DNA of 64,000 nucleotides, from positions 1 through 64,000 of the forward strand of contig JAKAXD010000004.1 in the NCBI GenBank assembly GCA_021816725.1. The letters run 5' to 3'. Numbering within the stretch: the first letter of the stretch is position 1; the number at the start of each line of letters is the position of its first letter. The DNA is from Thermoplasmata archaeon (GTDB taxonomy: Archaea > Thermoplasmatota > Thermoplasmata > Thermoplasmatales > GCA-001856825). Below the pieces are notes generated by a model. The model was not told where the DNA came from, did no database searches, and saw only the letters and a list, made by a program, of their open reading frames with translations. This document shows positions 27,168 to 34,827 of this stretch, one piece after another. The position numbers and the translations under genes were made by a program.

Positions 27168-29390
27168 ATGGTTGATTACATAAATCTAGTTGTCTGGGAA
27201 GCGCTCCAGGAAGACGTAGGACTTATAAGAGCAAGGATAGACCAGGCCACAAGAGAGGCACTAGGTGTATCAATAGGCGAAATAATCAAGATAGAGGGGA
27301 AGAAGGTCACGGCAGCTAGAGTGTTTAGGCTGAGTGAAGAAGAAGAGAATAGAGGCATAATCAGGATTGACCCATTGGTTAGACAGAATTCCGGAGTCAG
27401 GGTTGGAGACAAGATAAAGGTCTCAAGGGCGGATGTGAAACCCGCAGAAACTCTAGTTCTTGCGCCGATCATCGCTGAGAACCAAAGGATAAGATTTGCA
27501 CCAGGAATAGAAGATTACGTGAGGAGATCCCTTCTCAGGAGACCGATAGTCGAAGGCGATATCATATCTGTCCAGGGACTGGCCCTGACGAGCAAGGGAG
27601 GCGTTTCTTTCAAGGTCGCAAAGGTGGGGGGTGGAAGGGGAATATTCATGGTCACAGAAGAGACCATGATAGAAATGCGGGAAGAAGCCATTACAGCCGA
27701 GGAGGAAGGGGAGAAGATAACCTACGAGGATATAGGGGGCCTGGGAGAGGAGTTGAGAAAGGTCAGGGAGATGATAGAGCTCCCCCTGAAACACCCTGAA
27801 CTTTTCGAGAGACTTGGAATTGATCCTCCAAAAGGCGTCATCCTTTTCGGTCCACCGGGAACCGGAAAGACGCTAATAGCCAAGGCCGTTGCTAATGAAT
27901 CTGGAGCAAGATTTTATTCCATCAACGGACCTGAAATCATTAACAAGTTCTATGGTGAGAGCGAGAAAGCTCTCAGAGAGACATTTGATAAGGCAGCGAA
28001 AGAATCGCCATCTATAATATTCATTGACGAAATTGATTCTATAGCACCAAAAAGGGAAGAGACTCAGGGAGAGCTCGAGAGAAGGGTTGTAGCACAACTA
28101 TTGACCCTGATGGACGGTCTCAAGAGCAGGGGACAGGTAATTGTCATTGCAGCAACTAACCGACTGGAAGCAGTGGATCCTGCCCTCAGGAGACCTGGAA
28201 GATTTGACAGGGAAATAGAGATCGGTGTGCCCGACAAGAAGGGTAGAAAGGAAATACTTCAGATTCACTCGAGAGGAATGCCGTTCGAGGGGAAAAATGA
28301 AGAAAGGGAGAGACTTCTTGAAGAACTCGCTTCCCTTACGCACGGATTTGTAGGGGCAGACCTTGCGGCCTTATCAAGGGAGGCTGCGATGAAAGCTTTG
28401 AGAAGGTATCTCCCAGAAATAGATTTAGACAATCCGATACCAACCGAGATACTGGAAAAAATGCACGTATCTAGCGAGGATTTCTTCACCGCTTTAAAGG
28501 AAATAGAACCATCATCTCTACGTGAAGTAACGATAGAAGTACCCAATGTCAGGTGGGAAGAGGTAGGCAACCTTGAGGACGTAAAGAAGGAATTGACAGA
28601 AACTATTGAAATGCCCGTAAAGAGCCCAGAAATATTTGAAAGGATGGGACTTAAGCCGTCAAGGGGGATACTATTCTTCGGGCCACCGGGAACAGGGAAA
28701 ACGCTCTTGGCCAAGGCAGTAGCGACAGAAACACAATCAAATTTCATATCTATAAAGGGACCGGAGGTAATGAGCAAGTGGGTAGGGGAGTCGGAGAAGG
28801 CAGTCAGGGAGATTTTCAAGAAAGCAAAACAGAGTGCACCTACGATTGTTTTCCTCGATGAGCTAGATGCGATAGCGCCAAGGAGAGGCATGTTCGCATC
28901 TTCCGGCGTCACAGACAGGATCGTCAACCAGCTTCTGACCAGCATGGACGGCATGGAAGCAATGAAGGGAGTGGTTATCCTTGCAGCAACCAACAGGTTG
29001 GATATAATCGATCCGGCACTGCTAAGGGCTGGCAGGTTTGACAGGATAATATTCATTGGCCCCCCGACAAAGGAAGCAAGGCTCAAGATACTCAAGGTTC
29101 ACACCAAAAATATGCCAATTGACTCTGACGTCGACCTCGTTAAAATTGCTGATAAAACGGTCAATTATACGGGTGCGGATCTTCAGAATCTAGTAAGGGA
29201 GGCTGGCCTTGAGGCGATCAGGAAGAACATCAATGCAAAAACAGTTTCGATGGACGATTTCGATGAAGCTATGAGGAAGGTCAAACCCAGTCTGGACGAG
29301 GAAACAATAAAATATTACGAAGAAGTATCTAAGAACATGAGCAGGGAGTACAAGCCTGCTCGTAAGGAAGATCTGGTGTATTACAGGTGA
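27168..29390 (+). CDS. VAT / CDC48-type double AAA ATPase
   Basis: This 740-residue hexameric unfoldase feeds proteins to the proteasome. Its layout is an N-domain (about 1-185, double-psi barrel), D1 with Walker [19 protein letters not shown] (about 228) and Walker [15 protein letters not shown], and D2 with [18 protein letters not shown] (about 505) and [15 protein letters not shown]. Both modules have arginine-rich RRPGRFDRE / RAGRFDR second-region-of-homology motifs. The length equals the classical Thermoplasma VAT. The stop overlaps the next ATG (ATGA), so a PRC-barrel protein is co-translated. Confidence 0.96.
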   Translation: MVDYINLVVWEALQEDVGLIRARIDQATREALGVSIGEIIKIEGKKVTAARVFRLSEEEENRGIIRIDPLVRQNSGVRVGDKIKVSRADVKPAETLVLAPIIAENQRIRFAPGIEDYVRRSLLRRPIVEGDIISVQGLALTSKGGVSFKVAKVGGGRGIFMVTEETMIEMREEAITAEEEGEKITYEDIGGLGEELRKVREMIELPLKHPELFERLGIDPPKGVILFGPPGTGKTLIAKAVANESGARFYSINGPEIINKFYGESEKALRETFDKAAKESPSIIFIDEIDSIAPKREETQGELERRVVAQLLTLMDGLKSRGQVIVIAATNRLEAVDPALRRPGRFDREIEIGVPDKKGRKEILQIHSRGMPFEGKNEERERLLEELASLTHGFVGADLAALSREAAMKALRRYLPEIDLDNPIPTEILEKMHVSSEDFFTALKEIEPSSLREVTIEVPNVRWEEVGNLEDVKKELTETIEMPVKSPEIFERMGLKPSRGILFFGPPGTGKTLLAKAVATETQSNFISIKGPEVMSKWVGESEKAVREIFKKAKQSAPTIVFLDELDAIAPRRGMFASSGVTDRIVNQLLTSMDGMEAMKGVVILAATNRLDIIDPALLRAGRFDRIIFIGPPTKEARLKILKVHTKNMPIDSDVDLVKIADKTVNYTGADLQNLVREAGLEAIRKNINAKTVSMDDFDEAMRKVKPSLDEETIKYYEEVSKNMSREYKPARKEDLVYYR

Positions 29391-29635
29391 ATGAAATGAG
29401 AAAATTCGTAACAGAGCTGAAAGGGAAAACGGTAATGACAAGCGAGGGCCTCATACTGGGAACAATATCAAATTTCATGGTTGATACAGACACCGGGCAG
29501 ATCAACCATGTGCTAGTTCATCCGGCTGAAGATATAGCCACTGACTCCCAAGAAAAGGATGCTCAAGGGAGGCTAGTGATCCCATTCAAGACTATGAGGT
29601 CTGTAAAAGACGTTGTAGTCCTGGAAATGAAGTAG
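29387..29635 (+). CDS. PRC-barrel domain protein
   Basis: This 82-residue protein consists of one PRC-barrel: FVTELKGKTVMTSEGLILGTISNFMVDTDTGQIN, then a second beta half ending RSVKDVVVLEM. In archaea such proteins are widespread small partners in RNA processing, photosystem-like or division contexts; stand-alone archaeal PRC-barrel proteins have been linked to FtsZ-based division. The ATGA overlap with the VAT ATPase, and ftsZ lying divergently upstream, make an ATPase-linked or division-linked role worth considering. Confidence 0.85.
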   Translation: MNEMRKFVTELKGKTVMTSEGLILGTISNFMVDTDTGQINHVLVHPAEDIATDSQEKDAQGRLVIPFKTMRSVKDVVVLEMK

Positions 29636-29684
29636 ATCAATTTTCTATCATTTATTTTTTCTTCAACTGCCAGTTTTTAGTAAC

Positions 29685-29698
29685 CGTTATAATATACA
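29685..29698 (+). promoter_or_regulatory. TATA box of the eL41/tRNA-Trp unit
   Basis: CGTTATAATATACA predicts a start near 29718. It is the only good TATA element before both eL41 and tRNA-Trp. Confidence 0.5.
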
Positions 29699-29743
29699 AA
29701 CCCTTAAATTGACCTCGTAATAAGGGTTAGAAAAGGTGCTCTG

Positions 29744-29851
29744 ATGAGAAGGAGTTCTAGGGATTGGAAGAAAAGACACAATATGCGATGGAAGTGGCGG
29801 AAGAAAAGAATGCGGAGACTAAAGAGGATCAGACGGGCATCTAGGAGTTAA
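29744..29851 (+). CDS. rpl41e: large-subunit ribosomal protein eL41
   Basis: This is a very short arginine/lysine/tryptophan-rich frame. From the inner ATG at 29783 it reads MRWKWRKKRMRRLKR and ends after 22 residues, nearly identical in pattern to eL41, the smallest ribosomal protein (about 25 residues in eukaryotes), a single helix at the subunit interface. The outer ATG at 29744 has an AAGGTG ribosome binding site 5 nt upstream and would add 13 basic residues; the inner ATG has none. I give the outer start, but the mature protein may be the 22-mer. The gene ends 3 nt before tRNA-Trp. Confidence 0.85.
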   Translation: MRRSSRDWKKRHNMRWKWRKKRMRRLKRIRRASRS

Positions 29852-29854
29852 ACT

Positions 29855-29993
29855 GGGCGCATGGGGTAGTCAGGCATCCTAGCGGGCTCCAGTTAGGGTT
29901 TGATTAAATGTGGGTCATCTGATGTTGATGATAAACTGGAGCGATGACCCTAAGAGATACCCGCAGATCTGGGTTCAAATCCCAGTGCGCCCA
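29855..29993 (+). tRNA. tRNA-Trp (anticodon CCA) with intron
   Basis: The mature parts are 29855-29892 and 29959-29993. Acceptor GGGCGCA pairs with TGCGCCC, the D arm resembles other archaeal tRNA-Trp, anticodon stem GCGGG (29882-29886) pairs with CCCGC (29960-29964), the CCA anticodon is 29889-29891, and the T arm is CTGGG-TTCAAAT-CCCAG. The discriminator is A and CCA is not encoded. The 66-nt intron lies at the canonical 37/38 site; both junctions sit in 3-nt bulges flanking a short helix (CUC/GAG plus one C-A mismatch), with an inner helix UAGGG/CCCUA, a bulge-helix-bulge for the splicing endonuclease. Confidence 0.95.
29893..29958 (+). ncRNA. tRNA-Trp intron: box C/D methylation guide RNA
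   Basis: The intron carries box C UGAUUA (29901-29906), D' CUGA (29919-29922), C' UGAUGA (29926-29931) and D AUGA (29944-29947). The guide before D (29934-29942) pairs perfectly with 29886-29894, placing the fifth base upstream of D opposite C34. The guide before D' (29909-29915) pairs with 29959-29965 (one G-U), placing the fifth base opposite C39. This follows the D+5 rule for 2'-O-methylation by fibrillarin. Guide introns in tRNA-Trp are known in Euryarchaeota such as Haloferax, targeting positions 34 and 39. Confidence 0.88.
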
Positions 29994-30092
29994 CTGAAAT
30001 TTAAGTTATATCAAAGTTTGATTTTATCTTGACAAATTTTATTCCATAAGATACAAGTTGATTACAGTGTATCAGTAAATTAGGAAATTACA

Positions 30093-30533
30093 ATGCGGCA
30101 GAACAGCAAAAGGAAAGGGCAATCTTCAACAAAATCCATTGATACGAAAGGCAGAAATCCTAAATCACCTGAAGACAGTGCTAATGAAACTCGCCGATGG
30201 CAGAAAGAGAAACTGGAGATTATTAGAAGTATCATAAAACTTGCTGAACCGGATGTGACTGAAAAGATTAAATGGAGAAAACCTAGCAACCCAGAGGGAG
30301 TTGTTGTCTGGTCCCTGTCTGGCATAATATGTACGGGTGAAATTTACAAGAAGCATTTAAGGATCACCTTTCACCGGGGTGCCTTTATTGATGATCCAGA
30401 TAGGCTATTCAATTCGGGTACAGAGGGGAGGGCATTCAGGGCTATAGTGGTAAAGGAGGAAGACAGAATCAATGAAACTGCCTTTATGGATCTGGTGAGG
30501 AGATCGATACTCCTCAATGCAAAGAAGAAGTGA
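30093..30533 (+). CDS. DUF1801-like protein
   Basis: This 146-residue protein has a basic, low-complexity N-terminus of about 30 residues followed by a YdhG/DUF1801-type domain: IIKLAEPDVTEKIKWRKPSNPEGVVVWSLSGIICTGEIYKKHLRITFHRGA, with the family WRKP and KLTF-type motifs. The family is widespread, often horizontally moved, and of unknown function; some members resemble iron-chaperone frataxin-like folds. It is monocistronic after tRNA-Trp. Confidence 0.78.
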   Translation: MRQNSKRKGQSSTKSIDTKGRNPKSPEDSANETRRWQKEKLEIIRSIIKLAEPDVTEKIKWRKPSNPEGVVVWSLSGIICTGEIYKKHLRITFHRGAFIDDPDRLFNSGTEGRAFRAIVVKEEDRINETAFMDLVRRSILLNAKKK

Positions 30534-30577
30534 CCTGAGTTGAAATCAGGAGTGCCTTCTAGCAACTCATTACTCTA

Positions 30578-30733
30578 TCAATGCCGATATTTGAGCGCTG
30601 CTTTTCTAAAATTGACCTGTTCCTCCCTTTTACTGTGAGCTACTTCGCCCTCATCCCCATCAGTATTGGACTTGATCAATTTCAGCACCAGCTTATAAGG
30701 TTCTTCAGAGAACCCCTGGATTACTATCCCCAT
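30578..30733 (-). CDS. possible small protein, 51 aa (second half of a split frame?)
   Basis: This frame begins MGIVIQGFSEEPYKLVLKLIKS, is acidic in the middle and basic at the end. The ATG has a GGGAGGGAG purine-rich site 7-8 nt upstream. It overlaps the end of the preceding small frame by 10 nt. It may be a separate, translationally coupled gene, or the 3' part of one gene broken by a frameshift near 30730. No family is recognised. Confidence 0.4.
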   Translation of the reverse strand: MGIVIQGFSEEPYKLVLKLIKSNTDGDEGEVAHSKREEQVNFRKAALKYRH

Positions 30734-30876
30734 AGATAACTCCCTCCCGGTGATTCATGTAGTTCAAAATCAGCCCCTGTTCCTTGTAAAGGTTCCATTA
30801 CCAGTTCTTCCTTAAATTTACTCAATCTCAATCTTCCTAAGATTCGCGATTTAGCCCTAATTCCTACCACCAGCAT
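30724..30876 (-). CDS. possible small basic protein, 50 aa (first half of a split frame?)
   Basis: The frame begins with MLVVGIRAKSRILGRLRLSK and continues FKEELVMEPLQGTGADFELHESPGGSY before a TAG. Amino-acid and codon use look coding. The next frame picks up at once with no gap. If joined, the product would be about 99 residues. The remainder of the 30534-30969 gap is AT-rich and holds only promoter-like sequence. Confidence 0.35.
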   Translation of the reverse strand: MLVVGIRAKSRILGRLRLSKFKEELVMEPLQGTGADFELHESPGGSYLWG

Positions 30877-30969
30877 CAGGGATATTCATTTCTTATTATA
30901 GAACATTATCTATTACCTAATCTATAATACAAGATTACTCATTATTTAGTGCGTAATTAATATTGAGAC

Positions 30970-31248
30970 ATGGTATTGGTTAAGGCACTGGAGACACAGT
31001 CTGGTGCTATGCGCCTACTTCTATATCTATTGAAGGGGCCGTCTTATGTGACTCTTATATTGAAGGAAACGGATATACCTAACATTCAGCTATTAAGATC
31101 AATAGAATTGCTCTTAGACCTTAAGCTGATTCAAAAGAAAGTTGACACCACCACCTACCCCAAACGGAATATCATCTCTCTAACGAACAAGGGAAAGCAA
31201 ATTGCACAAAAGGTAAAAGAAATAGAGTTGCTTCTCAAGGAACCGTAG
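30970..31248 (+). CDS. small winged-helix DNA-binding protein
   Basis: In this 92-residue protein the helices AMRLLLYLLKGPSYVTLILKETDIPNIQLLRSIELLLDLKLI and the wing KKVDTTTYPKRNIISLTNKGKQIAQKV give the layout of archaeal one-domain winged-helix regulators (MarR/PadR-like). There is no ligand domain. It ends 2 nt before the convergent 78-residue gene. The target is unknown. Confidence 0.7.
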   Translation: MVLVKALETQSGAMRLLLYLLKGPSYVTLILKETDIPNIQLLRSIELLLDLKLIQKKVDTTTYPKRNIISLTNKGKQIAQKVKEIELLLKEP

Positions 31249-31250
31249 GG

Positions 31251-31487
31251 CTAATCTTCATGGTAATAATGGTCTATCAGTTCGATTTCTCTCTGCAGGT
31301 TCCTTGCTCTTTCAAATGCCAGGCGTGATATGATGAGCGACATCTTGTCCCTATAGACCCTGATCAGGTCCTCCCTGGATTTTGTTTCTTTAACGCTTTC
31401 CCAAAAAGTTGTCAGATCGAGATCATACTGGTCTCGTCGTCCGGTGATATATTCCTTGTCTATATTCCCCTCCCTCATGCTCCTCAA
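31251..31487 (-). CDS. hypothetical protein, 78 aa
   Basis: This is an all-helical, charged small protein (DLIRVYRDKMSLIISRLAFERARNLQREIELIDHYYHED). It may start at TTG 31487 or, more likely, ATG 31478, because a TATA-like TATTAATATAAG predicts initiation close to 31483. No family is recognised, and it has no membrane helix. The histidine/acid-rich C-terminus could bind a metal, which is speculative. Confidence 0.5.
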   Translation of the reverse strand: MRSMREGNIDKEYITGRRDQYDLDLTTFWESVKETKSREDLIRVYRDKMSLIISRLAFERARNLQREIELIDHYYHED

Positions 31488-31719
31488 TTAATATTTAATC
31501 GCTTATATTAATACTTTTTCTGAACCTTACGAAATGAAAAAAATGAATAAATGAATTGAGAGAAGATTCATTCAACTTGATATGAACGGATAGCATCAGA
31601 CAGCGTACATTATTCAATCTCCCTAGACACGGTGCAATTCCTCGTGTTAAATGGGACAATTGTCTAATCCTTCGATGCTTGTACCATAATGCTTATGACC
31701 ATTTCTGAATCCTTATTTT

Positions 31720-31896
31720 ATGGCAATAGCAGCAATAGGAATTGCAAAGGGACTAGCAATAGCAGCTGGAGTAACAGGGAGCGTAGTAGCAGCAGCTCAT
31801 GTGGGAAACCTTGTTGGGTTGACAAACGCCTTTAGCCATGTACCAACCTGGACGCACGCACATTCCGTGATATCGAATCTTATGCAGAAACGGTAA
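31720..31896 (+). CDS. small hydrophobic alanine/glycine-rich peptide, 58 aa
   Basis: This frame encodes MAIAAIGIAKGLAIAAGVTG and continues with an alanine/valine run (about residues 2-26 could span a membrane), then a histidine-containing tail NAFSHVPTWTHAHSVISN and a basic end. Composition is far from random, and the alanine codons vary (GCA, GCT, GCC). Only a weak TATA-like element precedes it. It resembles tiny membrane or secreted bacteriocin-like peptides in composition only; no homologue is recognised. Confidence 0.45.
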   Translation: MAIAAIGIAKGLAIAAGVTGSVVAAAHVGNLVGLTNAFSHVPTWTHAHSVISNLMQKR

Positions 31897-32139
31897 AATC
31901 TTCCTGTCGCGACGTTTGTATTCTGTAACAAGCAAGCTTTCCCTCAGGGAAGTTAATCAATTATTTCTTTTATCTTCATTTTGCCATTCATTTATTTCAT
32001 ACCGAATCTCTTTGCATTATAGAAATACGAGGCACCTGAACCCATTGATAATTGACGCAAGTCTGTTCACTTCTGTAATCCAAGTTTTCATTGGAGGTTC
32101 AATGTCCCTGAAGAGAGGTGAATATCTTAATTATCCTAT

Positions 32140-33297
32140 TCAATCTGATTTTAATAATACTTCCTCCGCAGCGATAAGTCCAGATCCCGTCCTGATATTT
32201 TTTCCTCCCTTGTTTAGCGCTCTCTCGATTGCACTTAGTGACAACAGTACTTCTGTTGAGTTGATGCTTCCCATGTGACCAATCCTGAAGTATTTACCTG
32301 CAATGCCCCTTATCAACCCAGAAGCGAAAACTACCCCCATTTTCTCTGCGTCTGATAGGAATTTCTTCGAGTCCGCTCCTTCAGGGAGATATACTGCTGA
32401 CACGGTGTTCGCGAACGATTTCTTTGCCATAATTTCGAGCCCCATGCCTTCAATTCCGGCCCTCAGTGCTGAAGACATCAGCCTATGCCTGGCAATTCTC
32501 TTCTCCATCCCCTCATTGAGTATGTTTGACAGGCTCACTCCTAGAGCGGTTATCAGGTTTACATTCGGAGTGCCAAAATAACCACCGTTCGAAGCAAGCA
32601 CGCCCCTAGAGACCGCCTCCCACTTCCTCAAGTCTGAGAAGAATGTAAGCGGCTTTACATTTGCCATCCTTTCCAATGCCCTCTTCCCGGCAACACCTAC
32701 TGCCAGACCTGGAGGAGTGCCAAGTGCCTTCTGCGATGCAGTAAACGCGACGTCGATCCCCCATTTCATGTCGAATTCCTCGCCGCCAACCGAGCAGACA
32801 CCGTCCACCACAAGCAGCGTTTCAGATCCCCTGGAAGCTTCGGCTATCTTCCTGACGTCGTTCCTCACTCCCGTACTGGTGTCAACGTGAGTCACTGTCA
32901 TCATCTCATACTCGTTAGTTTCCAGCTTTTCCTTTATGACTCCAGGCTCAGAAGCTTCCCCAAGGGGAGGCCTGATCTGCTCTATCTTGTCTGTGAACCT
33001 TGAGAATAGTTCTACAAACCTGTCTCCAAAGTAGCCCGTATTGACAACAAGCACTTTTGAATCCCTTTTTATGAAGTTGACAGTTGAAACCTCCATCCCG
33101 AGCGTCCCGGAACCAGATATGATGAAAGGTAGTGAGTCAGTAACATCAGAACCGAAGACCGTGGACACATTCTGGAGAGCTTCCCTGTAGATTGAAATGA
33201 ATTCAGGAGATGAATGGGAGATTGTTGGCAGGGACATTGCGTTCAGCACATTGCTTTCATATTCAATTGGACCCGGTATCATCAGCAACTTTCTCAT
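32140..33297 (-). CDS. class V aminotransferase (alanine-glyoxylate / serine-pyruvate type)
   Basis: This 385-residue PLP enzyme begins KLLMIPGPIEYESNVLNAMSLPTISHSSPEF, the family N-terminus, has SGSGTLGMEVSTVNFI for phosphate binding, VVDGVCSVGGEEFDMKWGIDV with the PLP-contacting Asp, and the Schiff-base lysine in TASQKALGTPPGLAVG. It transfers an amino group between alanine or serine and glyoxylate or pyruvate, or acts in archaeal serine/phosphoserine metabolism. It is monocistronic, and the length is normal. Confidence 0.88.
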   Translation of the reverse strand: MRKLLMIPGPIEYESNVLNAMSLPTISHSSPEFISIYREALQNVSTVFGSDVTDSLPFIISGSGTLGMEVSTVNFIKRDSKVLVVNTGYFGDRFVELFSRFTDKIEQIRPPLGEASEPGVIKEKLETNEYEMMTVTHVDTSTGVRNDVRKIAEASRGSETLLVVDGVCSVGGEEFDMKWGIDVAFTASQKALGTPPGLAVGVAGKRALERMANVKPLTFFSDLRKWEAVSRGVLASNGGYFGTPNVNLITALGVSLSNILNEGMEKRIARHRLMSSALRAGIEGMGLEIMAKKSFANTVSAVYLPEGADSKKFLSDAEKMGVVFASGLIRGIAGKYFRIGHMGSINSTEVLLSLSAIERALNKGGKNIRTGSGLIAAEEVLLKSD

Positions 33298-33416
33298 ATC
33301 TGAGATATTCCTACCCTGTTATTTTACGTTTTCATCTTTCATGCGAAGTGATTACATTGGTCAATTTGAGTTGGCAATATAGTCCTGAATTTTTGGGGAT
33401 TGGTGCCATTCAAAAT

Positions 33417-34007
33417 CTACAACTGGTCATGCCTGAAACAAGATGTTATGTGGTCATTCACCAGACCTACAGCCTGCATGTAGGAATAACATATTGTTGG
33501 TCCCACAAACCTGAAACCTCTCCCCATCAGGTCCTTACTCATGCTGACTGAGACGCCTGTTTTAGCAGGTATGAGGCGAAGTGTCGACCAATTGTTCTTG
33601 ATCCTTCTTCCACCCACGAATTTCCATATATAACTGTCGAAAGTCCCGAACTCCTCCCTTACCTTAAGCAGTGCCTTTGCATTTGCGACAACTGATTCTA
33701 TCTTGAGCCTATTCCTTATTATCCCTTTCTCAGCGAGCAACTGGGTGACCTTCTTTCGGTCATAGCTTGCAATTATTTCGAAATCGAACCCGTCAAACGC
33801 CTCCCTGTAGCTCTCCCTTTTTTTAAGGACCGTCACCCAGTTCAAACCTGCCTGCGCCCCTTCCAAGACGAGGAATTCAAAGAGAGTCTTATCATCGTGA
33901 ACTGGCACCCCCCATTCTTCGTCGTGGTATTCAATAAGCGACGCGTCTCCGGAGGCCCACCCGCATCTGATTTTCTCTGAAGTCGCTTTGATATCTTTTG
34001 ATTTCAC
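33417..34007 (-). CDS. tag: DNA-3-methyladenine glycosylase I
   Basis: This 196-residue base-excision repair enzyme has the Tag signature: RCGWA near the N-terminus, EYHDEEWGVPVHDDKTLFEFLVLEGAQAGLNWVTVLKKRE, and FRFVGPTICYSYMQAVGLVNDH. The structural zinc ligands known from E. coli Tag appear conserved (Cys of RCGWA, His of YHDEEWG, and the HITSC His and Cys near residue 188-192). It removes 3-methyladenine from alkylated DNA. An extra about 11 residues precede the usual start. Confidence 0.93.
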   Translation of the reverse strand: MKSKDIKATSEKIRCGWASGDASLIEYHDEEWGVPVHDDKTLFEFLVLEGAQAGLNWVTVLKKRESYREAFDGFDFEIIASYDRKKVTQLLAEKGIIRNRLKIESVVANAKALLKVREEFGTFDSYIWKFVGGRRIKNNWSTLRLIPAKTGVSVSMSKDLMGRGFRFVGPTICYSYMQAVGLVNDHITSCFRHDQL

Positions 34008-34060
34008 GGTTCTAACCTATCTGGAATCAGGAGATAAAATGTACTGAGGGGGCGCCACAT

Positions 34061-34729
34061 TCAGTCTGGAAGGATGTCTGCGAAATAGAAGTTATCCCTC
34101 AATACTGTCTCCCCCTTCTTGACCGTAATGGGAGCGCTGAATATCGGTCCATCATAGACGAATGTGTGGAATTCTCCATTCTCCCCGCACGGGTCCACTC
34201 CCTCAGGCAGGGATGAAATGAAATCTTCATCAAACTCCCTGCCTGCGAACTCCCCTCCAAGTTTACGTGGGTCGACGGTGCAAACTATTGCCCTGAAGCC
34301 GGACTTTATGAAATATCTGGCAAGATCCAGCGTGTTCTCTTTCCAGAGCGGGAACACGCATGTCATCCCTGTACCTGCCATCCTGTCTTCCCTGTATTTT
34401 CTAATGTCTTCCAGGAACAAGTCACCAAATGCGATTGTCTTAATCCCCTCATCAAGGTATTTGCCTATTTTCTCCCTCATTACACCCTCATACTCCTTGT
34501 TATTTGCACCTTTTGAGATGTATGCTATGTCGGGTTCAACGGATGCCATCCTCGCCTGCTCCAGTAGTAATTCTTTTCTTACCCCGTGCATGCTTATCCT
34601 GTCAAAATCCCTTGTAACAGTTGTGAGGAGGTATCTCACTTCATACTTCTTCTCATTAAGCAGCCTGTGCAAGGCCAAAGAGCTATCTTTTCCCCCGCTC
34701 CAGGATAGGACTATCTGGATTTTATCCAT
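34061..34729 (-). CDS. dph6: diphthine-ammonia ligase (Dph6-type ATP pyrophosphatase)
   Basis: This 222-residue protein has the PP-loop VLSWSGGKDSSLALHRLL at the N-terminus and the diagnostic C-terminal EGVDPCGENGEFHTFVYDGP. It amidates diphthine on elongation factor 2, the last step of diphthamide formation, using ATP and ammonium. The length matches the archaeal single-domain form. The gene follows the tag gene on the same strand with about 50 nt between them; no functional link is implied. Confidence 0.9.
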   Translation of the reverse strand: MDKIQIVLSWSGGKDSSLALHRLLNEKKYEVRYLLTTVTRDFDRISMHGVRKELLLEQARMASVEPDIAYISKGANNKEYEGVMREKIGKYLDEGIKTIAFGDLFLEDIRKYREDRMAGTGMTCVFPLWKENTLDLARYFIKSGFRAIVCTVDPRKLGGEFAGREFDEDFISSLPEGVDPCGENGEFHTFVYDGPIFSAPITVKKGETVLRDNFYFADILPD

Positions 34730-34827
34730 CTATCACCGGATTCTGATTATGGAATTTAATCCTTCTTGCCTTTGTTGACTGAATTTCACACCGCGAAAAT
34801 TCTATTCAGGTAAAATCACTGTTTGTT

